Positions 22,948 to 30,550 of a stretch of 33,554 nt of DNA are shown here, one piece after another. Both the position numbers and the translations under genes were made by a program. Source of the DNA: Candidatus Omnitrophota bacterium (GTDB lineage Bacteria; Omnitrophota; Gorgyraeia; Aquiviventales; Aquiviventaceae); assembly GCA_016209275.1 (NCBI GenBank), contig JACQWM010000062.1, positions 1 to 33,554 on the forward strand, given 5' to 3'. The notes beneath the pieces were generated by a model that saw only the letters and a program-made list of their open reading frames with translations, had not been told where the DNA came from and searched no databases. Within the stretch, counting starts at the first letter, position 1. The number at the start of each line of letters is the position of its first letter.

Positions 22948-23816
22948 CAGTCCTCCCGATGGAGAAAGAGGTCGGCGAGCACATTGATGATAAATGAAAT
23001 GATAAACAGCACGATCCCGATCGCAAAGAGCGCGGCATAATGCTCCGAGCCGCGCACCGTCTCGCCCATTTCAGCCGCAATGGTGGCCGTCATGGTGCGC
23101 ACCGGCCGCAATAACGTATGGGGAATCACGGCAGCATTTCCGGTCACCATCATCACCGCCATCGTCTCACCAATGACGCGGCCGATGCCCAGCATCGTCG
23201 CGGCGAAGATGCCGGACCGCGCCGCCGGCAGCAGCACGCGGTGCATCATTTGCCAGCGCGTGGCTCCCAAGGCCAGCGCTGCCTCGCGATAGCCGCGTGG
23301 CACGGCCGCCAGCGCATCTTCGGTGATGCTGACGATCGTCGGCATCGCCATCAGCGCGAGCGTCAGCGACCCGGTGAGCGCGGTGAGCCCGGTGGGCAAA
23401 TGAAACACGTCTTTGATGACGGGGGCGAGCAGCGCCATGCCGATGAACCCCAACACGACGCTCGGAATCGCCGCCAACAGCTCAATGCCGGCCTTTAAGG
23501 TCTCTTTCACCCACCCCTTGGCGATCTCCGAGACCAGCAGGGCGGCCGCGATGCCGAAGGGCACCGACAGCGCAATCGCCCCGACGGTCACCACGCACGA
23601 GCCGAGAATGAGCGGCAGGATCCCGAAGCGCGGAGGATCGGAAATCGGATACCATCGGTCGCCGGCCAGGAACGCGGCCACCGACTCCGTGCGAAACAGC
23701 GCGATCCCCTCTTTCATGAGAAAGAGAAAGATGAGGGCGACAATGACGATCGAGGAAATGCCGCAGAGGTGGATCAAGCCCTCGATCACGCGTTCCTGCC
23801 ACGGCCGCGGCGTCAT
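22947..23816 (-). CDS. pstC: Phosphate ABC transporter permease PstC
   Basis: A 289-residue, six-helix ABC permease. The N-terminal segment contains a first helix and a periplasmic loop (RWYPISDPPRFGILPLI). The EAA loop GYREAALALGATRWQMMHRV and the following GRVIGETMAVMMVTGN match PstC. The start overlaps the pstS stop (ATGA). It forms the phosphate path with PstA. Confidence 0.93.
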   Translation of the reverse strand: MTPRPWQERVIEGLIHLCGISSIVIVALIFLFLMKEGIALFRTESVAAFLAGDRWYPISDPPRFGILPLILGSCVVTVGAIALSVPFGIAAALLVSEIAKGWVKETLKAGIELLAAIPSVVLGFIGMALLAPVIKDVFHLPTGLTALTGSLTLALMAMPTIVSITEDALAAVPRGYREAALALGATRWQMMHRVLLPAARSGIFAATMLGIGRVIGETMAVMMVTGNAAVIPHTLLRPVRTMTATIAAEMGETVRGSEHYAALFAIGIVLFIISFIINVLADLFLHRED

Positions 23817-24685
23817 GAGGCGGGTGCGATCGGCACGAAGTCGATGCGACGCACGACGGCCTGCCCCTCGGGCGAGAGGACATAGTCGAGAAACGCCTTC
23901 GCCAACCCCTCGGGCCCGCCGCGGGTATAGAAGAGCAGCGGCCGCGCAATCGGGTAGGCTCCGGATCGCACGGACGCTTCAGATGGGGCAACAAACGGCC
24001 CGGCAGCGCTTGTTCCGACACCCACGACGGCATTCTGAGGATTGGCGTATCCCATGCCGTAATAGCCGATCGCCGTCGCATTGGCCGCGACTTCATCCGC
24101 AATGGCCTGAGAGGACGGCAACAGCAGCGCCTCTTGGGAGAATTCCCGGTCATGGCCAGAGGCATCCTTGCCCAGCACATGCTCCTTGAAAAAGACATGC
24201 GTTCCCGAATTGACCTCTCGGGACAGCAGGAGGATGCCCGCGTCGTCGCCGCCGACGTCTTTCCAGTTGCGGATCGTCCCGGTAAAAATCCCGGCCAATT
24301 GCTCAATGGTGAGTCGCTTCACCGGGTTGCTTGGATGCACGACGACCGCGATGCCATCTAAGGCCGCGATCCATTCCTTCGGCGCCACCCCTTTGGCCGT
24401 AGCCTTGGTGATTTCTTTTGGCGACATCTTCCGAGAGGTGGCCGCCAGATCGCACGTGCCCCCAATCAAGGCCGCGACGCCGGTGCCGGATCCGCCGCCC
24501 GTCACCGCCACGGTCACCTGCGGATGGATGGCCATAAACTCCTCGGCCCACGCCTGGGCGAGGTTGACCATCGTATCCGAGCCCTTGATCTGCAAGCTGC
24601 CGGTGAGCTCCTCGGCCGCGGCCGCCGCGCCAACACCCAACGCGATGCTCACCGCCGTCAAACACCTTCCCCACCCGTATCGCAT
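23813..24685 (-). CDS. pstS: Phosphate-binding periplasmic protein PstS
   Basis: A 290-residue phosphate-binding protein. A Sec signal peptide (residues 1-23, ending AAAAA) precedes the mature start EELTGSLQIKGSDTM. The ligand-contact motif KGSDTMVNLAQAW and the internal TGGGSGTGVAALIGGTCDLA and REVNSGTHVFF blocks fit the PstS/PBP-like family. The lack of a Cys at the cleavage point suggests a free periplasmic protein. AAGGAG precedes the ATG. It follows the porin by 18 bp and is probably cotranscribed with it. Confidence 0.93.
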   Translation of the reverse strand: MRYGWGRCLTAVSIALGVGAAAAAEELTGSLQIKGSDTMVNLAQAWAEEFMAIHPQVTVAVTGGGSGTGVAALIGGTCDLAATSRKMSPKEITKATAKGVAPKEWIAALDGIAVVVHPSNPVKRLTIEQLAGIFTGTIRNWKDVGGDDAGILLLSREVNSGTHVFFKEHVLGKDASGHDREFSQEALLLPSSQAIADEVAANATAIGYYGMGYANPQNAVVGVGTSAAGPFVAPSEASVRSGAYPIARPLLFYTRGGPEGLAKAFLDYVLSPEGQAVVRRIDFVPIAPAS

Positions 24686-24703
24686 GCCGCGCTCCTTGGC
24701 CAG

Positions 24704-25969
24704 TTAGAACTTGGTGATCCAATCCGTGCGGAATGTTTCCGCATGATTCTTCGCGCCCTTCAGTTCCTGCGTGTCGTAAAACTTCAATTGGACCGCCGAG
24801 TTTTTCAGCACCGCAAGCTTCAGCCAATAGACATGGCCGGTGTGATTCGTGCCGCCATTGCCGAAATCGGAATCGGTGAAGGCTCCAAACGTCGCGTCTG
24901 GCGGCAGCCGCTCAAAGTAGTAGCCGCCTTCCCAGCCTTTGCGCAAGTCAAACGGCACGCGCGCCTGGCCGGCCTTCACGCCGATCTGAAACCCGTGGTT
25001 GGAGGACGCGGAGGGGGTATTGTGGACCCAGTCGCCGAAGACGCCGAAGGGGATCTGGGCGCGCTGGCTCACGACTTCGACGGTGGAGTTCAAGAGATTC
25101 AGATCTTGCAAGCCGTCGCTGTTGCCTCTCAACCCGCCGGCCGTCGTCAGCGCCGTCGACTCCGAGAAGGGATTGGTCACATTCTTGTAGTCGTGGTAGG
25201 CCAAGGCCCCGGTGAATTTCAGATGCTTGGCCGCCTCCTCAGCGGCGTCGGCAAACGGCTTCCACGAGGCTCCGCCTTGCGCCGACCACAAGCTGGCCGC
25301 CTCGGTGATGTCCGATTGCAGCAGAAACACCCCTGCATTGGTGAACACCGTCACCGGCCCCAGCGTTTTGGCCAGATGCACGGCCGCGCCATCAAAACTG
25401 AGATCCTCATCCCACATCAACTGCCCTACGGTCCAGAAGGGATTGGCGAACATGCCGCCGGTCAACCGAGCTTCATCGATGGAGGGCACCTCAGGGCTGT
25501 ATTGGACGTAGGCGCGGTCGAGGAAAAAGTTTTTGTGGTTGAAGGAGGTGTTGAAGGTTTGGTTCGGAGAGCCGGGATCCGTGGACGTGCCTGTCGTCAA
25601 CCTCGCGCCGACGTTGAGACCCTCCGCGACCTTCGCGTCAAACCCGTACCGGAAGCGGATGCGCTGCCGGTTGACATCCTGCCCGGTGCCGGTGCGGTTG
25701 CGGTATTCTTCGCGCAATAAGAGATCACCGCTCCACGTCCAGTTGCGCGCCGACTCCGGCACGAGCTCTTTCGCCAGTTCGGCATTGCGGGCCTCTTTGG
25801 TGTGCTGGACTTCGCTTCGGATCTCGCTGGCATCCGCCTGCGTGAGGATGCCCTTTTCGATGAGCTTATTGAGCAAGACATCCACCTCGCTGACCGCCTC
25901 CGCCACACCAGGCAGGATGCTGACAAGCAACGCCCCCACGACCGCCCATGGTCCTCCTTGTCTTCTCAT
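24704..25969 (-). CDS. Outer-membrane porin (Porin_5-like), phosphate-linked
   Basis: A 421-residue protein with a signal peptide ending near GVAEA. A short coiled-coil/SLH-like helix region follows (VDVLLNKLIEKGILTQADAS), then an alternating amphipathic beta-barrel ending in Phe (TKF), as expected for outer-membrane insertion. It resembles the putative porin group I know as Porin_5. GAGGAGG precedes the ATG at 25969. It is the first gene after a candidate PhoB box and the gene before pstS, so it is likely a phosphate-limitation porin. The specific ligand (Pi or polyphosphate) is inferred from context only. Confidence 0.8.
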   Translation of the reverse strand: MRRQGGPWAVVGALLVSILPGVAEAVSEVDVLLNKLIEKGILTQADASEIRSEVQHTKEARNAELAKELVPESARNWTWSGDLLLREEYRNRTGTGQDVNRQRIRFRYGFDAKVAEGLNVGARLTTGTSTDPGSPNQTFNTSFNHKNFFLDRAYVQYSPEVPSIDEARLTGGMFANPFWTVGQLMWDEDLSFDGAAVHLAKTLGPVTVFTNAGVFLLQSDITEAASLWSAQGGASWKPFADAAEEAAKHLKFTGALAYHDYKNVTNPFSESTALTTAGGLRGNSDGLQDLNLLNSTVEVVSQRAQIPFGVFGDWVHNTPSASSNHGFQIGVKAGQARVPFDLRKGWEGGYYFERLPPDATFGAFTDSDFGNGGTNHTGHVYWLKLAVLKNSAVQLKFYDTQELKGAKNHAETFRTDWITKF

Positions 25970-26034
25970 GGCGCCTCCTCTCATCATCATGTGCCCCAAG
26001 GTTAGCAACAGGATGTCAGCAGCGTTTGAGGGAC

Positions 26035-26053
26035 AGGTAAAAAGTAGGTAAAA
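26035..26053 (-). promoter_or_regulatory. Candidate Pho box upstream of porin-pst operon
   Basis: On the minus strand TTTTACCT occurs twice, at 26053-26046 and 26042-26035, exactly 11 bp apart. Tandem 11-bp half-sites are the layout bound by PhoB/PhoP-type regulators. It lies between the phoR stop and the porin start. No convincing -10 box follows, so the start of transcription is not fixed. Confidence 0.5.
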
Positions 26054-26054
26054 C

Positions 26055-27299
26055 TTAGGAAAGCGGAAGTGTCACGGTAAATGTGGAGCCTTGCCCAGGC
26101 TGGCTGCGGACGTCGACCGTGCCGTGGTGCAATTCCACCAAGTGCTTGACGATCGCAAGTCCCAACCCCGTGCCGCCGAGCTCACGCGAGCGGGCTTTAT
26201 CGACCCGGTAGAACCGCTCAAAAATTCTCGGCAGATCCTGCTCCGGGATGCCGGCACCGGTATCTTCGACCAGGATGCGGATTTGCTCCTCGGAGATTTG
26301 CGCCCGAATCGACACGCGGCCGCTCGGCGTGTTGAATTTCACCGCATTGTCGATGAGGTTCACAAACACCTGCCGCAAGCGATCCGAATCCGCCTGCACC
26401 TGCGGGGCATCCGCCGGAATCAACACCTCCATCGTGATGTGGCGCTCCTGCATCGGCTGTGCGAACATCGGCAGCAGCGATTCGATCAGCACACGGAGAT
26501 TGACCGGCTGGAGGTTCAGCGGTGTGGCCTTGGATTCGATTTGCGAGAGCGCCAGCAAATCATCGATGAGGCGGGTCAGCCGCGTCGCATCTTGGTCGAT
26601 CATCGTGACGAACCGCCGGTTGTTCTGCGCATCTTCCAACGCGCCGGTGAGCAGCGTTTCGGTCAGGCTCTTGATGGAGGTCAGCGGAGTTTTGAGCTCA
26701 TGCGACACGTTGGCCACGAACTCCCGCCGAACACCCTCCAACCGACGGATCTCGGTGACATCTTGTGCCACGACCACGAGGGCCGCCGCCGCGGTCTGGT
26801 CTTCGCAGGGGGTGGCCTGGAATCGGATCGCTTGCTCGCGCGGGCCGAACGTTTGGATCTCGCGGCTGGCCGGCCGCTGCTGCGTTAAGGCCTCTCTCAC
26901 CACATCATCTAATTCAGGATGGCGGAGCAACTCCGTCAGCCGCTTGCCCTTCGCCTGATCAGGGGTCAGCTCCAAGAGGCGCTGGGCAGAGCCATTCAGC
27001 CACAACACCTGGCCTTCCCGATCGAGTGCCACCACCCCCTCTCCCATGCTGTCTAAGATCGCCTGCGCTTGCTGGCGCTGGGATTCGAGCTGCCGCAGCT
27101 GCTGTTGGATCGCCTCGGTGGCTGCCGGCAGTGGAGGTGGGGTGCTTGCCTGCCCTGCCCGCATCATCACCACGCCCCAGAGGAGCGCGACACCCGCCCA
27201 CAGGATGAGCAGGACGGGCAGCGGAAACGGGGCTTTGAGAAGGAGGATGAGGGTCGCGAGCAGCAGCGCATAGCCAAGCAGCCGTTGGAGGCGAACCAT
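26055..27299 (-). CDS. phoR: PhoR-type sensor histidine kinase
   Basis: A 414-residue membrane sensor kinase with two N-terminal helices (about 5-21 and 27-46) and almost no periplasmic loop, as in PhoR. A PAS domain (about 77-185) follows, then a HisKA domain with the phosphorylated His200 in VANVSHELKTPLTS. The HATPase domain has N box VFVNLIDNAVKFN, DTGAGIPE and GGTGLGLAIVKHL. The start at 27299 overlaps the phoB stop (ATGA). A longer in-frame N-terminus overlaps phoB and is not credible. The short loop fits indirect sensing of phosphate through PstSCAB and PhoU. Confidence 0.92.
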   Translation of the reverse strand: MVRLQRLLGYALLLATLILLLKAPFPLPVLLILWAGVALLWGVVMMRAGQASTPPPLPAATEAIQQQLRQLESQRQQAQAILDSMGEGVVALDREGQVLWLNGSAQRLLELTPDQAKGKRLTELLRHPELDDVVREALTQQRPASREIQTFGPREQAIRFQATPCEDQTAAAALVVVAQDVTEIRRLEGVRREFVANVSHELKTPLTSIKSLTETLLTGALEDAQNNRRFVTMIDQDATRLTRLIDDLLALSQIESKATPLNLQPVNLRVLIESLLPMFAQPMQERHITMEVLIPADAPQVQADSDRLRQVFVNLIDNAVKFNTPSGRVSIRAQISEEQIRILVEDTGAGIPEQDLPRIFERFYRVDKARSRELGGTGLGLAIVKHLVELHHGTVDVRSQPGQGSTFTVTLPLS

Positions 27300-27985
27300 C
27301 AGCGGTCGAATCGGTAGCCGGCGTTTTTCACGGTGACGAGACGCTTGGCTTCCTGTTTCAATTTCTTGCGGAGCTGGCCGACGTGGACATCGACCGTGCG
27401 CGTTTCGATTTCCAGGGATTGCTCCAGCCCCCACGCGCGATCCAGCAGGAATTCGCGGGACAGCACGCGGCCGTTCGCTTCAAGGAGGGCTTTGAGCAGC
27501 TCAAACTCTTTCGCCGTCAGCTCCACGGGCTTGTCTTTCAGCCGGACGACATGCCGGCCAAAATCCACATGCAACTCGCCGATCGCCGCCGCCTCATGAG
27601 CCACCGGCTCCTTGATGCGTCGGAGAATCGCCTTCACGCGCGCCACGAGCTCTTTGGGGCTGAAGGGCTTGGTCATGTAGTCGTCGGCTCCGAGCTCTAA
27701 GCCGACGATTTTGTCGGTCTCATCGCCTTTGACCGTCAGCATGATCACGGGAATGCGTTTCGTGCGCGCATCCTGCCGCAGCAGGCGGCAGACCTCCCAG
27801 CCGTCATGCTCCGGCAGCATCACATCCAAGGTGATCAGATCCGGCAGCTCCCGCTGGGCCAGCTCGATCGCGCGCTTGCCGTCAGCCGCTGTCAGCGTCC
27901 TGAAGCCTGCTTTCTGCAAATTGTAGGTGATGGCCTCGACGATGTTTTTCTCATCGTCAACGACCAGGATTTTCGGTTGAGCCAT
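27299..27985 (-). CDS. phoB: PhoB-type response regulator
   Basis: A 228-residue OmpR/PhoB-family regulator. The receiver domain has acidic pair D10-D11, phosphoacceptor D54 (TLDVMLPE) and the KPFSPKEL lysine. The C-terminal winged helix contains VELTAKEFELLKAL and the DNA-contact region RTVDVHVGQLRKKL. It would bind 11-bp direct repeats such as those upstream of the porin. GGAAAG precedes the ATG. A palindromic repeat lies 8 nt upstream, between this gene and aconitase. Confidence 0.93.
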   Translation of the reverse strand: MAQPKILVVDDEKNIVEAITYNLQKAGFRTLTAADGKRAIELAQRELPDLITLDVMLPEHDGWEVCRLLRQDARTKRIPVIMLTVKGDETDKIVGLELGADDYMTKPFSPKELVARVKAILRRIKEPVAHEAAAIGELHVDFGRHVVRLKDKPVELTAKEFELLKALLEANGRVLSREFLLDRAWGLEQSLEIETRTVDVHVGQLRKKLKQEAKRLVTVKNAGYRFDR

Positions 27986-27993
27986 CTTTCCAT

Positions 27994-28029
27994 ACGATAT
28001 CAGATATCGAATTCGATATCTGATATCGT
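27994..28029 (-). repeat. GATATC palindromic repeat, copy 2 (acn-phoB gap)
   Basis: A perfect 36-bp palindrome (27994-28029). It is shorter than the other copies: the arms read CGATATCAGATATCG and the centre is AATT, so each arm is itself palindromic. It begins 1 nt after the aconitase stop codon and ends 8 nt before the phoB ATG. Confidence 0.9.
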
Positions 28030-28030
28030 C

Positions 28031-30295
28031 TTAGCTTGCGAGGAGATTCAGGGCGGCGCCGGCGCGGAACCAGCGGATCTGCTCCTCGGTCATCGAATGC
28101 GCCAAGGGCAGCGGCCGGCTGGAGCCATCGCGATGATGCAGGGTCGCCTGCAACAGCTTATTGGGTGCGAGCTGTGCCAACCCGTGGATGCTGATGCGGT
28201 CGTCGGCTTTGATGTGCTCCCAATCGGTGGGATTGACGAAGGTGCACGGCAAGATGCCTTGTTTTTTCAGATTCGTGAGATGCAGCCGGGCGAAACTTTT
28301 CGCAATGACGAGCGTGCAGCCAAGATACCGCGGCGACATCGCCGCATGCTCGCGGCTGGAGCCCTCGCCGTAGTTGTCATCGCCGACCGCCGCCCAGCCC
28401 AGCCCCTCGGCCTTGTAGTGGCGCGCGACCTGCGCCATCGGCTTCTTGCGCCCGTCGAGCTGATCGATCGCCGTGCCGGCTTCATTGGTGAAGACGTTTT
28501 CCGCCGCCGTGAACATGTTGTCGCTGATCCGATCCAGATGCCCTCGAAATCGCAGCCATTTGCCGGCTGGGGAAATATGGTCCGTCGTGCATTGCCCTTT
28601 GACTTTCAGGAGCATGGGAAGCTGATCAAAATCTTTTCCATCCCAGGCGGGGAACGGCGGAAGCGCCTGCAACCGCTCGCTCTGTGGCGCAATGAGCACG
28701 CGCACGGCGTTCCGCTCCGTTAATGCCTTTGGCGGCAAGAAACCGGCCGCCCCCGGCGCAAAACCTTTCGATGGCAGTTCTGGAGCCGCCGGCGGCTGCA
28801 GCATGATCGTGCGCCCATCAGGAGCCGTCACCGGATCCGTGACAGGATTGAATCGCAAATCACCGACCAGGCTCATCGCGGTGACGATCTCCGGGCTGCC
28901 CATGAAGGACAGCGTCTCCATCGTGCCGTCGTTGCGGCCGGGAAAATTGCGGTTGAACGAGGTCAGAATCGAATTGCTCTCGCCCGGCTTTACATCATCC
29001 CGCTTCCACTGGCCGATGCACGGACCGCAGGCGTTGGCTAAGACGGTGCCCCCGATTTCTTCGAGCGCCTTCAACTGCCCATCCCGGCGGATGGTGTTCT
29101 GGATCTGATCTGATCCCGGCGTGATCAGAAAATAGATCCGCGATGTTAAGCCGGCCTGCTTCGCTTGCTCGGCAACAGCTGCCGCTCGGCCGATATCCTC
29201 ATAGGAAGAATTGGTGCAGCTGCCGATGAGGGCCGCGCGGATCTGCGGCGGATACTGGTGGCGTTCCACATCTTTGGCTAATTGTGAAATCGGCCGGGCC
29301 AGATCCGGCCGCCGCGGCCCGACAATGTGCGGCTCAAGCGTTGCGAGATCGATCTCGACGATCTGGTCAAAAAACCGCTTGGGGTCGCCGTGGACTTGCG
29401 CATCGGCGCGAAGATCGGCGGCGTGCTGCTCTGCCAGCTCGGCAACCCCGGCCCGGTTCGTCGCCCGCAGGTACGCGCTCATGCGCTCATCGAAGGGGAA
29501 CACCGAGGTGGTCGCGCCAATTTCTGCGCCCATGTTGGTGATCGTGCCTTTGCCGGTGGCACTGATCGAGGCGGTGCCGGGCCCGAAAAACTCGATGATG
29601 GCGTCGGTGCCGCCTTTGGTCGTGAGGATGCCGCACAGCTTCAGGATCACGTCTTTGGGCGAGGTCCAGCCGGAGAGCGCGCCGGTTAAGCGCACACCGA
29701 TCAGTTTCGGATGCTTCACTTCCCATGGCAGCCCGGCCATCACATCGGCGGCGTCCGAGCCTCCGACGCCAATCGCGAGCATCCCCAGACCGCCGCCGTT
29801 GGGCGTGTGGGAATCGGTGCCGATCAGCAGCCCGCCGGGAAACGCGTACTCTTCGAGCACCACCTGGTGGATGATGCCGGCCCCCGGCTCCCAGAATCCC
29901 ATGCCGTAGCGCGCAGCAGCACTCCGCAAAAAATCGTAGACCTCTTGATTAGCTTCCAAGGCGTATTTCATGTCGTCGGCGACTCCGACGCGGGCCTGGA
30001 TGAGATGGTCGCAGTGCACCGTCGTCGGCACGGCCACCGTGTCGCGCTTCGCCTGCATGAACTGGAGGATGGCCATCTGTGCTGTGGCATCCTGCATGGC
30101 CACCCGGTCCGGCTGCAGCGTGACGTAGCTCGCACCCCGTTTCCATTCGTGCCGCTCCGGATCCACCGCGTGGGCGATGAGGATTTTTTCGGCCAGCGTG
30201 ATCGGCCGGCCCAGCCGCTTGCGCAGCCACGCCGCCTTCGCCGGCAAGGCGCTGTAGAGCGCCGTGATGGCGCCCAGTTCGTCCGTGGTGATCAT
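28031..30295 (-). CDS. acn: Aconitate hydratase (mitochondrial-type aconitase)
   Basis: A 754-residue aconitase that isomerises citrate and isocitrate in the TCA cycle. The 4Fe-4S ligands are C360 (GSCTNSSYED), C423 and C426 (CGPCIGQW). Other active-site blocks are GTDSHTPNGGGLG (159-171) and GDDNYGEGSSREHAA in the C-terminal swivel domain. Length and the KGQCTTDHISPAGKW stretch fit the mitochondrial-type group rather than bacterial AcnB. A -10 hexamer TATAAT ends 7 nt before the ATG and there is no ribosome-binding site, so the mRNA may be leaderless. It is divergent from the riboswitch-controlled operon and upstream of phoBR. Confidence 0.95.
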   Translation of the reverse strand: MITTDELGAITALYSALPAKAAWLRKRLGRPITLAEKILIAHAVDPERHEWKRGASYVTLQPDRVAMQDATAQMAILQFMQAKRDTVAVPTTVHCDHLIQARVGVADDMKYALEANQEVYDFLRSAAARYGMGFWEPGAGIIHQVVLEEYAFPGGLLIGTDSHTPNGGGLGMLAIGVGGSDAADVMAGLPWEVKHPKLIGVRLTGALSGWTSPKDVILKLCGILTTKGGTDAIIEFFGPGTASISATGKGTITNMGAEIGATTSVFPFDERMSAYLRATNRAGVAELAEQHAADLRADAQVHGDPKRFFDQIVEIDLATLEPHIVGPRRPDLARPISQLAKDVERHQYPPQIRAALIGSCTNSSYEDIGRAAAVAEQAKQAGLTSRIYFLITPGSDQIQNTIRRDGQLKALEEIGGTVLANACGPCIGQWKRDDVKPGESNSILTSFNRNFPGRNDGTMETLSFMGSPEIVTAMSLVGDLRFNPVTDPVTAPDGRTIMLQPPAAPELPSKGFAPGAAGFLPPKALTERNAVRVLIAPQSERLQALPPFPAWDGKDFDQLPMLLKVKGQCTTDHISPAGKWLRFRGHLDRISDNMFTAAENVFTNEAGTAIDQLDGRKKPMAQVARHYKAEGLGWAAVGDDNYGEGSSREHAAMSPRYLGCTLVIAKSFARLHLTNLKKQGILPCTFVNPTDWEHIKADDRISIHGLAQLAPNKLLQATLHHRDGSSRPLPLAHSMTEEQIRWFRAGAALNLLAS

Positions 30296-30302
30296 GACCG
30301 GT

Positions 30303-30308
30303 ATTATA
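30303..30308 (-). promoter_or_regulatory. -10 box of acn (predicted leaderless transcript)
   Basis: A perfect TATAAT on the minus strand with 7 nt between it and the acn ATG, so transcription should begin at or next to the start codon. No good -35 box is visible at 16-18 nt. That region overlaps the -35 region of the divergent plus-strand promoter. Confidence 0.45.
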
Positions 30309-30319
30309 CCGCAATTCCC

Positions 30320-30349
30320 TTGCCGGTACGCCGCGTTCGGAGGTATACT
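30320..30349 (+). promoter_or_regulatory. Promoter of riboswitch-controlled operon
   Basis: TTGCCG (30320-30325) and TATACT (30344-30349) with 18 nt between. The predicted start near 30356 is about 10 nt before the riboswitch. Confidence 0.6.
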
Positions 30350-30365
30350 AATAAGTAGACTGACG

Positions 30366-30440
30366 AGAAAGGCAAACTCACGGTGACGTGAGGGCGCAAA
30401 GCCACGGGTCTCAAGAAAGATGGCCGGGCTACCGTCCGGT
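30366..30440 (+). ncRNA. Class-I cyclic-di-GMP riboswitch (GEMM-I)
   Basis: The conserved GEMM core is present in order: GGCAAAC (30371-30377), a hairpin with CTCACG/CGTGAG stem and GTGA (GNRA) tetraloop (30377-30392), GCGCAAAGCCACGGG (30394-30408) and GGCCGGGCTACCG (30422-30434). In GEMM-I RNAs the GNRA loop docks into a receptor in the other stem. The base directly before GCAAAC is G (equivalent to G20 in the well-studied Vibrio RNA by my alignment), which favours c-di-GMP over cGAMP. An intrinsic terminator follows about 10 nt downstream. Whether ligand turns the gene on or off cannot be decided from sequence by eye. Confidence 0.9.
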
Positions 30441-30449
30441 TAAGAGATC

Positions 30450-30483
30450 GCCGAGCTGCCGAATGAGGCGGCTCGGCCTTTTT
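30450..30483 (+). terminator. Intrinsic terminator, riboswitch expression platform
   Basis: A stem GCCGAGC/GCTCGGC extended by a T-G wobble and GCC/GGC, loop GAATGA, is followed directly by CTTTTT. It lies between the GEMM aptamer and the gene it controls, the usual arrangement for transcriptional control. Confidence 0.9.
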
Positions 30484-30487
30484 AGTT

Positions 30488-30527
30488 CGATATCAGATAT
30501 GAAATGGGCATTTCATATCTGATATCG
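30488..30527 (+). repeat. GATATC palindromic repeat, copy 3 (after riboswitch terminator)
   Basis: A 40-bp palindrome with perfect 19-bp arms (CGATATCAGATATGAAATG) around GG. It begins 4 nt after the terminator T-run and ends 23 nt before the next ATG. It is followed by CCTG in the direction of transcription, as in the minus-strand copies. Confidence 0.9.
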
Positions 30528-30550
30528 CCTGAAGACGCAGGAGGCGAGGG

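Noticed and set aside
27300-27434. N-terminal extension of PhoR into phoB
   Set aside because: The extra 45 residues are not hydrophobic or conserved and would displace the first membrane helix from the N-terminus; the ATGA overlap at 27299 is the natural start.
30488-30527. GATATC palindrome considered as an intrinsic terminator
   Set aside because: The stem is AT-rich and no T-run follows; a proper terminator already lies at 30450-30483. The other copies sit inside apparent operons, where termination would silence livMGF or purN.
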